Counted from the stretch's first letter, positions 21,233-32,798 are shown. The stretch: 64,000 nt of DNA from Mesostigma viride (GCA_009746045.1 RPFO01000175.1:3727231-3791230); one strand, 5' to 3'. The notes: generated by a model not told the origin, from the letters alone. Numbers and translations are program-made.

Positions 21233-21397
21233 GTAAGTAAGTAAGTAAGTACTTGCGTGTCATGCGCCAAGGCATGCCACGGAGTACTATGCTAATCTCA
21301 TTAGAAAATAATTACACAAAAGTTTAAACAAATATCGTCTGCATCATCCCCCAACCGTTAAGCACTAGATTATTGTATTGTGTAAGTAGTCCACCAC
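21233..21397. other. Short spacer after the dioxygenase
   Basis: Begins with about six TAAG units immediately at the stop codon (21230-21254). Nothing else is recognisable. Confidence 0.6.
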
Positions 21398-21985
21398 CCA
21401 CCCACCCACCCTCCCACCCACCCACCCACCCACCCACCCACCCACCCACCCACCCACCCACCCACCCACCCACCCACCCACCCACCCACCCACCCACCCA
21501 CCCACCCACCCACCCACCCACCCACCCACCCACCCACCCACCCACCCACCCACCCACCCACCCACCCACCCACCCACCCACCCACCCACCCACCCACCCA
21601 CCCACCCACCCACCCACCCACCCACCCATCCATCCATCCATCCATCCATCCATCCATCCATCCACCCACCCACCCACCCACCCACCCACCCACCCACCCA
21701 CCCACCCACCCACCCACCCTCCCACCCACCCACCCACCCACCCACCCACCCACCCACCCACCCACCCACCCACCCACCCACCCACCCACCCACCCACCCA
21801 CCCACCCACCCACCCACCCACCCACCCACCCACCCACCCACCCACCCACCCACCCACCCACCCACCCACCCACCCACCCACCCACCCACCCATCCATCCA
21901 TCCATCCATCCATCCATCCATCCATCCACCCACCCACCCACCCACCCATCCATCCATCCATCCATCCATCCATCCATCCATCCAT
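21398..21985. repeat. (CCCA)n/(CCAT)n tetranucleotide array
   Basis: About 590 bp of CCCA units with three internal blocks of CCAT units. The complementary strand is GGGT-rich, a G-quadruplex-prone sequence. All long frames through it are repeat artefacts. Confidence 0.97.
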
Positions 21986-22496
21986 CAAGCAGAAAGGGAG
22001 CACGACGTTAACCTTGCATGAAGTAACCACCCTTGCATGAAGTAGCCCAGGATGTCTTTAAAGCCATATGCCCCTTCTCAGGGATATGTGCTCCATTGAC
22101 TCCCAACGGAGTGATGTTCCTCATTAACTAATTAATTCATGTACCTATTAATATGACGCCCCACTTGTCTCGTTGCCTTAAAAAGACTGGCCCCAGGTTC
22201 AATTAAACTGCTCACTGCATGGGAAGATGATCATGCCTTCGCGTTAGGTAGGGCATCCACAAAAGGTCACATCAATTACTTAAACTCGTGCTCCCATTGG
22301 CGAGCCACAGATCAGGAGCCCTCGGAGTGATGGAACGAAACCTTAACCAAGTTATGTAATATTTGATATCCAGGTGTATCATGCAGTGTACATGGAGCAT
22401 AGAACTTGTCCGACTTCAATTGCAAAGTCTCAGATAATTTCCTAATGGGTCGTTCCCTTACCACGTATATGAATACAGAAAAACATCACAATAGGA
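21986..22496. other. Spacer without a visible gene
   Basis: AT-rich, with the dispersed repeat also found near 7150 (CATATGCCCC..GACTCCCAACGGA..GATGTTCCTC). No coding frame of note. Confidence 0.55.
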
Positions 22497-22962
22497 TGTC
22501 CCCAAAACTGGGCACACGCAAACTGGGCACGAGCATGACGAATGGGATGCTCACAACCTCAGCCCCATGGCCAACAATATAAATACAATGTCCCCAAAAC
22601 TGGGCACACGCAAACTGGGCACGAGCATGACGAATGGGATGCTCACAACCTCAGCCCCATGGCCAACAATATAAATACAATGTCCCCAAAACTGGGCACC
22701 GCAAACTGGGCACGAGCATGACGAATGGGATGCTCACAACCTCAGCCCCATGGCCAACAATATAAATACAATGTCCCCAAAACTGGGCACCGCAAACTGG
22801 GCCCTCGCATGACGAATGGGATGCTCACAACCTAGCTCAGCCCCATGGCCAACAATATAAATACAATGTCCCCAAAACTGGGCACACGCAAACTGGGCAC
22901 GAGCATGACGAATGGGATGCTCACAACCTCAGCCCCATGGCCAACAATATAAATACACTGGC
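22497..22962. repeat. ~93-bp tandem repeat, five units
   Basis: Units start with ATGTCCCCAAAACTGGGCAC and end with CCCCATGGCCAACAATATAA. Five units lie just beyond the transposase stop codon. Some units lack two bases (GGCACACGC versus GGCACCGC). Confidence 0.95.
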
Positions 22963-23013
22963 TCCCTACGTTACAAAATGCCGTGATTATCTGACACGGC
23001 CATCCTATGCAGG

Positions 23014-26000
23014 TCATCGTTTCCCATGCTGGTCCGTCACGCCCCCCATGTGCAGGTCACGATAGTACGCTGGGCACGCCCAATCAAACGCATCCAGCAC
23101 ATAGTGGTTGTTCCCAAGGTGGTCGTGCTTCACCTGTAGGACTGGTTCTGATGTGGTGTCACCTACACGTGCCGCCACATGCTTTACTTTGCATTTGGTT
23201 TCGCAACCACGCCGCCAGCACTGATGCAACAGTCGGACCTGTGACCCCAGGTAGGACAGAGGCTGTGGATACTTCCCGTTGGCTTTCCACTGCGAGGACA
23301 GTGTCATGTCTTTGGTGAACACAGGACAGTCCGTCCAAGTTTCGTCCATGTTGAACATGGGCTTGCCCTGAACGTCCTCTGCATTCCCTGACTCAAACCA
23401 AATCGGGACAAACCACATGCTCCCCATGGCCCCCTCAGCAGGCGTCAGCATGAAGATGGTGCCAACCTCAGCAAACCAAAATTCAGCGTCCACATTGTCC
23501 GCCGCCTGGTATGCCAATGAGTCTGCCGTCGCCACTTGACCTTCCGGGTATGCATCAGTGTGGAAGCACCTGACCTCCCCAGTCGTAATGGTCCTGGCAC
23601 CGACTACTGCACTAGCATAAACCTTCACGCTGCCAGTTGCTTCATCCCAGGGTGGACAGCCCAGCGGGGCGAGAAGCTCGTCCACCGTCTGCTTGTCAGC
23701 GCCAATTTCCGCCAACGTAGGTGTTGACTTAGGGTTACGGCCGCAAGGCATGCCCCCCATGACCTGCACACACACAGCACCACATGCAAAACACACAAGT
23801 GCCGTTGTTAGCCTGGGCATATGAACGGAAATGCTGGGTCGGCCCAGCACACCAAGGAATGCCCTAGCCCTAGCGCCAGCGCAGCCATAGCAACAGCGCC
23901 CATGCGTTTCCTCACCTGCTCGATGCGCCCCAACGCGCAGCGCTCGTGTATGACCGTTGGAAAAGTCGCCCCTTGCCGCACCCACACCTCCCGCCCAGAA
24001 GGACCGCCACTCGCGCCACTACCAGTCGCGGCCGCTTTGGGATACAGCTTGTTGAACATCCTGCTTTCCTGCAAGGTTTGCAGCACGCGTTCATCGAGCT
24101 GGGATGTCTCCTTAACCAGCATTGACTGCCACGCCAAGTAGCCCTGTAGTTTCTGCAGCAAGTAACGCCCCGGCTCCTTGCTGTGGCATTTGGCCATGGA
24201 CTCCATGAGAGATTTCAGGAATAAGTGGTACCCCTCAAATTCATGCGGGCCCAAGGACCAGATACGACCCACATCGTCAGTCTGTGCCAAAGCATGGCGC
24301 GGTATGTGGACGTTATGGCTGGCGGCATTGTCTTGGCGTGCCATCCTCTTCTTCTTCTTCTCCGCGTTCTTCTTCTTCTTCTCCGCGTTTTTCTTCTTTT
24401 CGTCGCCATCCGCTGCCTCAGCCATTGCCCCAGGACCCTTTCCTGCAAGGCTGCCACGCGGCCACAAGGTGCCGAAACACTCTTGAAAAGTGGCGTAGAC
24501 GTTGTCAGCAGCCAAGTTGTAGATTGGAGACGTAACGGGACCAAGCATCATCTGCGCCCACTTGGCGAGGTGCATCACCATCTTGCTGATCCGCCGGGCC
24601 TTCCTTTTCTCCTTATCATCTCCCTCATTCCGCCTCCTCAGCAGCAGCATGGGAAGTGCAAAAGGCATTTGGAACAGTAGGGTCAGCAGCTCCATTCCCT
24701 TGTAATGTGGATACAAGGTAAAAGCTTTCCCCTGCGGCAGCCGGCTCCCGACGCGCGTGGGGTGTGCGCTTACCCAAGCATCCAACTCCGGGTGCTGGCG
24801 AGTGGGAATTCCATCCTCCTCGAGGTAGCGAGCCACCTGCTTACATAGACCCAACGTCAGATTGTGAAAGATATCCATCGGATACTGCCGGTAGCGGTCA
24901 AAGAATCGAAGCTCCCGCCAAGGCCACAGCGGCTGATACATCACCCCGGTCTCCTTCGCCTTCTCTTTCCGTGCCGTGGCCGTCGCCATGCCCTCCATCT
25001 CCTCCAATATTTCCGCCGTTTGCTTCTCACTGCGCATGTACTCCGCCACGTCCACCGTCGCATCCGCCCAGTCGTCGTGGTGAACGTTGCAAAAGGGGCA
25101 TCCCTGCAGTGGCGCACACACCCACAATGCGCCGCACACCAAGGTACGCAGAAATAAAAGAAGGCCTGATGGTTACGGTGATAACAAACCAACACAGCTT
25201 CCCAATACATCAAGGTCACATGGGCAGCACCCCGAACCAAGCTACGTGACAACATCACTCACTTTGTCGCCGGTGCAACCCTTGTGCCCCATCGCGCCGT
25301 TGCGGGCGGCCGAATCCATCACGTTCAGGTTCGCGACACGGATTTCCCACCGCTCCATTGGCGTATTGGGAAACTTCACAAGCATGGGCACGCCCTCTGC
25401 CATCGCATCCATGTCCTCCACAAGACACTCAAGGACTGCCTCTCGTGGCACATGTGTATCTCTCACGGTGATGGGGAAGATCATGTCTCTTGACTTGTTG
25501 TCGGCGCGCTCGATGTTCAGAACAGTGAACAAATGCGCTTCCAGCGTCCCATGCCGATGGAGATACTCCTCAAATGAGTCATCCCACAACGCCACTACCA
25601 AATATAGGATGCGTAGACCATCCTTAGAAGGGCGGTAACAGCGGAATTCGGCTTCCCATCTAGAGAATCTCAGCCTCTTGTACCGAGGCTTGTCCGGGGA
25701 CAGGTTGTACGACCTGCGCATGAAGAACACTCGCCCGCCCTCTCGGTCAGCCTCGGCAAATTTCCTCCACTTACGGACGCCAACCACGTCAATGTGACCC
25801 CCGTAGTTCAGTAAAGAGATCTCCTGCTCATGCTTCGTCCAGAAGACCTCACTGACACGATCGGCATCCCGCGGTACGGTCCCCCCGGACAATCCCTTGC
25901 GCGGTAGAAGAACCTGCAGGCATCATGACGGCGGGCAAATACTATAGGATTGTCATCAATATACAATACTAGATCCATCCAAGCGTGCTGGACGTGCACA

Positions 26001-27572
26001 CGTCAATATCCTCCCACCAAATGTAGTGCACTCTGTGTCATCCTGCGCATGCGTGGTCTCAATTTAGGATGCCGAGGATGCCGAGGAGTGGCTAACCTCG
26101 GGAAAATAGTGTTCGGAACTTTGCGCTCATGCAGGACCAAAAAGGCTACGACATTATTTGGTCTCTAAACACACCACATTGCTGCATAAACACTGTCATC
26201 ATACTTGATATATGGTGCAAACATTGCACTTCCCACAACCCAGTTTAATAACCATGCTTGCACTGGCCCGGATGCATGCCCATTACGGCAGTTTATAGTG
26301 GTCAACTGGTACCAACCAACAAGGGAGCCCGGACAGACACCAATCTGTTTTCAGCAGAATGCAATTAACTCAGCATGTGCAATCCCAAGGGCATATCATG
26401 ATGAGTGTACATCGACACAAAAGCACCATCCGTGCCACTTACCGGACTTTCGCCCATGGCTCACGAGTACCGTCAGCGTTTACTTGCATGAAGACAGCGC
26501 GGACAAGGCAAAGTTCTTCTCGCTTTCGCTGCCCCTTGTTGTTGTCCATTAACACCATGATGGTGTCCCCAATGCGGACGACACTCTGCCGCTTCTCACT
26601 GGAACTTGCTGCCAAGGCGGGAAGCTGCACCTCCTGTTGTTGAACTGTTGGATGGGTGTTGTAAAACTGGGTCTGATTGAAAGTCCACACACGCCGATCC
26701 TCATTCATCTCGTGTTCTAGCAACAGTTTCCCCGTGAACGACTCATTCTGCAGCAGAGCGGATAGCGTTGACTGTATGCTGATGTAAGTGAACTTGACTG
26801 CCTCACGCAAAGGATCGCCCTCTGCCTCCGCTGGGACCCAATTCACAGTCAGTGCGTCCGCAAGGGGCAGGCCCTTCTCCAATGACCGTCTCCTAGCCAC
26901 GCCGAACTCCCCGTGGCTGGTCACACTGTATTGTGGGTGCTTCGCCAGTTCCTGAAACGCTTCGATGCACTTATCAGGAAGACCAAACTCCGTGGCTATG
27001 CAGAAAAGCGAAGCCTGTGTAAAATCCGCGTTCCCAGACAACGGCTTAGACCATGCCCATGGGTTTCTTGATGCACGGCCGGCGCCGGCCTCAACATCAC
27101 CAGCCGTTCCTCCCCCACCGTCTGTCGTAAGCCCCTCCTCCGCCATCGCCCCCCCTGCCCCACCGTCTGCCGTAAACTCCTCCTCCGCCATCGCCCCCCA
27201 TTCCTCCTCCATTGAGTCATCAGGGCGCGGCTCAGCAGGCTCTACGCCTTCCATGCCCGCCGCATCGGGCTCCGGCGACCGTGTATCCACTTCAGCCACT
27301 TCAACAGCTTCGGCGGTCTTCAACAGCTGTTCACCTTGCGGGCATTCCTGGCGTGGCTCACCAAACAGCCTTCGCCGTTTGGCTCCGTCGTTCCCGCCGC
27401 TGGGAACGGACCAGGAGGCACCGACATTGGGGCGCGCGACGAGCGGTTGTGGACCGATATCGGGGAACGAGAAGGGTGCCTGACGACGAGAACGTTCAAG
27501 GGCCTCACCTACGAACGACTTTTGGGGGGACTTGTAATATGCCTGAGATCGACGAGTCTTCAGCCAGCTCAT
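23014..27572 (-). CDS. Multi-exon transposase of the giant transposon
   Basis: Exon 1 (about 26443-27572, ATG, MSWLKTRRSQAYY) has an acidic low-complexity middle and ends at CG|GTAAGT. Exon 2 (25263-25913), exon 3 (23916-25103) and exon 4 (23014-23763) join perfectly in phase for 862 residues. Exon 2 has YLVVALWDDSFEEYLHRHGT and later NLNVMDSAARNGAMGHKG, plausible first and second catalytic acids of an RNase H-fold transposase. Exon 3 opens with GCPFCNVHHDDW and has YPMDIFHNLTLGLCKQ and a Lys-rich insert. Exon 4 has FNMDETWTDCP. The layout (acid motif, then CP.C, then D.HN..LG) recalls TNP2-type CACTA transposases; assignment is tentative. Exon 1 to exon 2 does not join in phase with the obvious sites, so a small exon or another donor is needed. 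Transcribed away from array 3. Confidence 0.7.
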
Positions 27573-27717
27573 TTGCTTGTCAGGCTGACAATTCCGTGCG
27601 CATCGTTGCCATGCAGTGTCGTCCCATTAATATTGTATACACCTCCAGTTGCAACAAACGCCATGGACGTACAGCAATTACAACACGAGGCTTACACCAA
27701 TACCTAACTAAACCGAA

Positions 27718-28088
27718 GGTGGTACACAACTGCCGCGGGAAGGAGGGGGGTGATACACAAATACCGTAAGTGATACACAATTGCAGCTTACAAGTGATAC
27801 ACAATTGCAGCCAGGTCGACAGCGGGTCGCTGCGTACCTGCCGTGGGAAGGAGGACAAGTGATACACAAATACCGTACAAGTGATACACAAATACCGTAC
27901 AAGTGATACACAATTGCAGCCAGGACAACAGCGGGTCGCTGCGTACCTGCCGTGGGAAGGAGGACAAGTGATACACAAATACCGGACAAGTGATACACAA
28001 ATACCGTACAAGTGATACACAATTGCAGCCAGCACAACAGCGAGTGGCTGCGTACCTGCCGTGGGAAGGAGGGGGGTGGTACACAACT
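27718..28088 (+). promoter_or_regulatory. GTGATACAC repeat array 3, between divergent genes
   Basis: Nine copies of GTGATACAC bounded on both sides by the variant GTGGTACACAACTGCCG. The GCGGGTCGCTGCG and GGGAAGGAGG blocks are the same as in arrays 1 and 2. It starts 146 bp from the transposase ATG (27572), the same spacing as array 2 to its minus-strand gene, and ends about 250 bp before the plus-strand gene at 28337. Confidence 0.75.
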
Positions 28089-28336
28089 GCCGCCAGTATA
28101 ACAGCGGGTTGCCGCGTTTTAGGGTGACCTGACAGCGATGCCGCAAGAACGTGTACCGTGCGATGTTTGGTTTGCCCCTGACCACTGGGGTTGTAGCCGT
28201 CGGATGGCTGCAACCACGTGTGTACGCGAAATTTGACAGTGCACCAGGAGTGCACGCGAAATTTGAAAGTGCGCCTTCACGTCTTCACCACCGTAGGTGA
28301 CTCCAGTTGACGTTTACGCGCAGCTCATCAGTTTCT

Positions 28337-29771
28337 ATGGCGCCCAAGCTCAAGAAGAAGGCCATGATGTCGCGGGAGGAGGAGGACATCGGCCGGCGGC
28401 GCAAGAAAAGCCGCCAGTTGCCTTCCTCCGAATCCGAATCCGAATCCGATTCCTCTTCCTCGTCGTCCTCCGGCGAGGACGACGATATGGCGCCCCCCCG
28501 GATGCACCGGCCACCACCTCCGCCGGCAGGAACTTGCAAATCGCGGCCAACAGGGCGGAGGAGGGCCTCAGGCAGGAGGTGGCGGCATTGAGACAAGACG
28601 TCGCCAGTCTCATGACGCGACTGGGCACCAAACTGCCCAGGAATTTCGTGGGTAGCACATTACGCATTTTATAGCTTATTTGCTGAACTTTTTTGCTTTA
28701 CACGATTCATTATTCCAGATTTCTAACTTCGCACTTTCTCTATCTTGCACATTGCACGTTTGCAGAAGACGACCCCAGCTTTTTCGGCAGCTGTCGAACA
28801 CCTCTCCAGGCATTGCCTGAGCGTTCGCCCTGACGTCGGGCAAGCCGTTCAGCTGGACCAGGAGCGGTCCGTCAGGGAGATGGGTCTGCGTGGCGCGATC
28901 GCCATGTTCTTCCAGGAGTCGGGCATCGTGAGAAGCCCCGCCGACTCGGTTCCTGCGGAGGATTACGTTCAAGTCCGGGCTGCGCTGATCAAGCGCCTGG
29001 CCAACCACCGGTCCAACTTGTACAAGTTTGGCCTGGTGCGTGTGTCCGACGATTACACGCCGTGGTTGGTGGGGACGGCCACCACCAATCGCATCAAGAA
29101 GTACGCAGACCTTCCAGCATGGCTGAAGGAGGACTTCTGCCGCGTGGTACTTTTGTACTATCTGAAGATGTTGCACTTCACGGTGCAGGTAAGCAGCCTT
29201 CTTATCATTGTTTCGTGGCATGCGCTTACTTTCTTTAACACATTGGTACATAGGCCTATACTGCATGTCACTCCATTTAGTTTTTGTATGCCAACAATGA
29301 CTTATATTGTTTGTTCAATGCATGCACGGTTAAAATGAATGTACTTGCCGTGTGATCATGACACCACAAGCAGGAGTGCGGGACAAGCGGCCTGAGCTGT
29401 GGGAAGATTGGGAAGACATCGCCTCCAAGTGCTGGGACAAGAAGAAGGTGCGCGAGGCCCTTCAGGCCACGACCGTGATGCGGTCTGGGCCAAGGCGCGA
29501 GTGGGACGACGTGGAGGAACGTTTCAAGGAGGTGGCGAGGACGCGTGCTTCCTTCCGGCAGGTGCCAGCGCGTGTCTTGTTCGACAACATAAACAACCCG
29601 TGGCCCTACTCTGACGCAAGCACAAACTCGCACAACCGCACAAGCATCGGCGCCTCGAGCGCACCAAGCGAGCGCACATCAGAACCTGCCGAGGAGACCC
29701 CATCCATCGGCGCCGCGAGCGGGGATGTCACGCACTCGGCACCGGGCCAGCCCCAGTCAGCACCTTTGTAG
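28337..29771 (+). pseudogene. Unknown cargo gene, exons do not join cleanly
   Basis: Exon 1 starts MAPKLKKKAMMSREEED at 28337 and runs into a Ser/Glu tract. Near the C7 run at about 28494-28500 the frame shifts; the continuation reads EEGLRQEVAALRQDVASLM, a short coiled coil. Exon 2 (28766-29188, acceptor TTTGCAG, donor GTAAGC) encodes SVREMGLRGAIAMFFQES and LPAWLKEDFCRVVLLYYL. Exon 3 (about 29374-29771) encodes RPELWEDWEDIASKCWDKKK and a Ser/Thr-rich tail with the repeat SIGAASG. Exon 2 to exon 3 is one base out of phase. No family is recognised. The gene is read away from array 3, opposite the transposase. Broken, or an unseen splice choice. Confidence 0.5.
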
Positions 29772-30120
29772 AAGACCCCACCCATCGGTGCCTCGAGCGA
29801 GTTTGTCACGCAATCCAATGGATGATAACAAAGCCAATAAATATTTAAGGATGTCATCAGCCGACTTGGTTATCTGATCATATATTGTGCTACCATGGTC
29901 CGGATTATCCCGATTTCTGGCCTGCGATGGTTGTCTCCTTGATGTCTTGTGTTAGAGTTTCAATGTATTATAAATGCGACAAGGACATCGGCTGAAATGT
30001 GAGAATGAAGACATATTGGTTAACTAAACTTTGTTTTATGCTGAAATATGAAATAATAAACTCTTTTAGGCTCATTTCATGAAACTGAACATTGCACAAA
30101 TTAAAACCAAATAAATAGAA
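29772..30120. other. Spacer before the right subterminal array
   Basis: AT-rich, no gene. The first 50 bp repeat a SIGASS/SIGAAS-like coding unit from the end of the preceding gene. Confidence 0.5.
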
Positions 30121-30124
30121 GACA

Positions 30125-30425
30125 TCTTAAGTTACAACTCGTAAATTACCAACTCGTACATTACTACCTCGTACGTTAACACCTCGTATGTTACTACCTC
30201 GTAGATTACTACCTCGTAAATTACTACCTCGTAAATTACTACCTCGTAAATTACTACCTCGTAAATTACTACCTCGTAAATTACTACCTCGTAAATTACT
30301 ACCTCGTAAATTACTACCTCGTAAATTACTACCTCGTAAATTACTACCTCGTAAATTACTACCTCGTAAATTACTACCTCGTAAATTACTACCTCGTAAA
30401 TTACGACGTCGGATCTTACCTCGGA
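30125..30425. repeat. 15-bp subterminal tandem array, right end
   Basis: About 18 copies of ACTACCTCGTAAATT, the middle ones perfect and the outer ones degenerate. Subterminal repeats of this kind are typical binding sites for CACTA-type transposases. The left end has only scattered degenerate copies. Confidence 0.93.
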
Positions 30426-30498
30426 TCTAACTCGTAGCTTACGAAAAAGATCCGAACTCTTATACAAACGGTAAGAGTAGTCTGTGCCGTAAATTACC

Positions 30499-30554
30499 AC
30501 CTCGTAATTTACGCCTCGGATCATTTTTACTACCCTCGGACGAAAAGTATAGTG
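30499..30554 (-). repeat. Right 56-bp TIR of the giant transposon
   Basis: Exact reverse complement of 4587-4642. It ends ..AAAAGTATAGTG, followed by TG of the target. Confidence 0.95.
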
Positions 30555-30567
30555 TGGTACCCGCAAC

Positions 30568-31179
30568 TTGCTCCTTTTTAGGGGAGGTCTGGCTGTACCG
30601 GGATCAGCATTAGACCCCTACCTCAAGGACAAGACCGTCATGGACGTGCATTTCATGGTGGACACGGGTGCGTCTACGTCGTTCATCAACGAGGCATTGG
30701 CGCGTCGCGCAGGATACGACATCCGGCCACATGCGACAGTGGTGAATGTGACATATTCAGATGGTCGCAAGAGCCCCTCGCCTGGTCGGGTTGATATCAC
30801 GGCTGTGATTCAAGGCATCCCTGTGGAGCTCACAGCCACGGTCGCACCGCTGGAAGCTGCCGACATCATCATCGGCATCGACTGGCTGGACGCGCAGGAT
30901 GTGGACATTAGCATTCGGCGTCGCGTGGTGTGGTTCCCTGACGGTTCCTTTTGGAGTCCTGTCAGCGAATACCAAGTGCAGGGCCCCGACGTGCATAACA
31001 TCACGCACGAGCGGGAAGTCACCCAGCCCCGCAACGCCTCGCAGATCCTCATGAGCCTCAAGTCACTGGAGAGTAAGCTGCGTCGAGGCAAGGAGTACTA
31101 CATGTACTGTCTTGACCTCTCCAACATAGAGGTTCGAGATCGGCGTGGGGTTTACACCCGAGGAGACGGAGCGTTATAA
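30568..31179 (+). pseudogene. pol: pol protease domain of element 1, 3' truncated
   Basis: Retropepsin: VHFMVDTGASTSFINEAL holds the DTGA active site (about residue 33), and ADIIIGIDWLDAQDVDI is the hydrophobic-GxDWL motif near the C-terminal end of the fold. Downstream the frame runs into SLESKLRRGKEYYMYCL and stops at 31179. The RT and RNase H domains that should follow are absent, because the next block is the segment before integrase. The domain directly follows the right end of the giant transposon, which therefore split gag from pol. Confidence 0.88.
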
Positions 31180-31228
31180 CGCGGTTCTAGCGCGACGGGA
31201 GAAGCTCTTCAGTTGACGAAAGCAAGCT

Positions 31229-32748
31229 ATGACTATGGACGTACTTCACACCACATGTGGCTCCGCGCAGGAGCCTGGCTCGCCTTGTGGCGACCCAGGG
31301 TCGCCGCACAGTCGCTATCTGTTCCACACCGGTCGCACGACCCAGGACGACCTGTCTCCCGACTGGGAGGCCGCGCGCGAGGACGTGCGCGCCCCCGGGG
31401 AAAGGGAGGGGTCCCGGTCACGAGTGCCACTCAGCCACGTGGTACCGGCTCAGGGAATTTTTCACCTGCAGCGCATCGGGCCCCCTACCATTTTTTCGGA
31501 GTACGTGCACCAAACCCTTGAGGAGGAGGCGGACACGTACACGATCACTTCTGTCCTGGAGACGTTGATTAGTCGGTTCACTGTCACAGAGCCCGCGGCC
31601 TTAGAGGCAATCGGGTCGCACCCCAAGCAGATGGGCAAGCTCCCGTGCAAGTTCCAGGACGGGCGACTCTATGTCATGGTGAGGCCAGACTGCTGGCGCC
31701 TGTACGTCCCGAAGATATGTCGAGCGGCTCTGCTCCATGAGCTCCATGACTCTCTCGCCGGTGGTCACCAAGGGATCCACCGCTTAATTGCTGCCACGGG
31801 CCAGAAAGAACTTCTACTACTGGCCAGGCATGCGAGAGTACATTGAGACGTACGTGCGCGAGTGTCCATCATGTCAGATCATGAAGTCCCGCAATACGGG
31901 CTCACAGGCGGTCCCCCAGACCCTACCAGACCCAGTGGGCCCTTGGGATTCCTTGATGATGGATTTTGTTGGCCCCTTCCGGAAGACCAAGAATGGCAAC
32001 AGCATGATTCTGGTTTTCCTGGACCGTTTGACGCGCATGTGTCACCTGGCACCATGTCCGGCCGAGCTCACGGCCGAGGCTTGCGCTAAGCTATACCTTC
32101 ACCACGTGTTCAGGTACCACGGACTCAGCCGGCAATTCATATCGGACCGAGACAAGCTGTTCACGGCCCGCTTCTGGCAGGAGTTCTTTGAATGCCTGGG
32201 CACCAAGGTGTCGCTGGGGACAGCATATATATCACAGCTCGTCCTCCCACGTGGTGGAGAGGCTGAACCGCACAGTGCAAGAGACCATGCGCCACTACAC
32301 CGACGCGGTGGGAAGCAACTGGGAAGAGTTCTTGGGTTTGGTGGAGTTCTCCCTGAATAACGCCCCCCAGGCAGCTCATGGCTTCACACCATTCTTCCTC
32401 AACACGGGCAGGCATCCGCTCACGCCGACTGACCTTCTCACAAGCCCAGCCTTAGCTGAAAAGTCGGTCCGGCGAGACACCCTCGAAGGGGTGGAGAGGC
32501 TGCTGGTCCAGATGCGCCAGGCCCATGACAGTGCGGTCAAGGGCTACCGGGCCGCCGCCGAGCGCTATATGGCGAGGACTGCTGGCCGCCTAGATGCGCG
32601 CACGCCGGCCATCGAGGTGGGCGACTGGGTACTGGTGGAAGGCCCCCGCCTAGGACGTTTCTCTGAGAAGGTAGAGGGTGAGCTCAAGACAAAGCTCCGT
32701 CCTATGTTCCTGGGGCCACACAAGGTTCTGGAGAGTTTGGAGATGTGA
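31229..32748 (+). pseudogene. pol: pol integrase domain of element 1, frameshifted
   Basis: Three overlapping frames together encode the connector (YLFHTGRTTQDDLSP), the HHCC zinc domain (LHELHDSLAGGHQGIHRL with two His, then CPSCQIMK), and the core with DD-E: MMDFVGPFRKTKNGN, ISDRDKLFTARFWQEFF, and VVERLNRTVQETMRHYTD. The C-terminal part has EVGDWVLVEGPRLGRF and KLRPMFLGPHKVLESL. Frame changes occur near 31800 and 32230. Integrase inserts the cDNA copy. The element 2 integrase (38517-39591 plus 41209-41540) is closely related. Confidence 0.9.
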
Positions 32749-32798
32749 TGTTCAAGGTGGACATCCCGAGCTCCTGAAACACTTCCTCCAACTTCCAT

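Larger units (their letters stand above)
4587..30554. mobile_element. Giant TIR DNA transposon (CACTA-like) with gene cargo
   Basis: The 25,968-bp insert is bounded by perfect 56-bp terminal inverted repeats that begin CACTATACTTTTCG. The flanking dinucleotide is TG on both sides (4585-4586 and 30555-30556). Subterminal TTAC/CTCGTAA repeats are present at both ends, with a 15-bp tandem array inside the right end. CACTA termini and a large intron-containing transposase with CPFC and DDSF motifs suggest the CMC/EnSpm group, although that group usually makes 2-3 bp duplications (here only TG is clear). At least eight genes lie inside, several as divergent pairs around identical repeat arrays. 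It could instead be several nested elements, but the perfect outer TIRs argue that the whole moved as one unit. Confidence 0.82.

Noticed and set aside
21324-22030. Long ORFs encoding VGGW or THPP repeats
   Set aside because: Translations of the CCCA array.
4587-30554. Giant-virus or Maverick-type insertion
   Set aside because: Kinase and oxygenase cargo would fit, but no polymerase, packaging ATPase or capsid gene is visible, and the ends and transposase are those of a DNA transposon.
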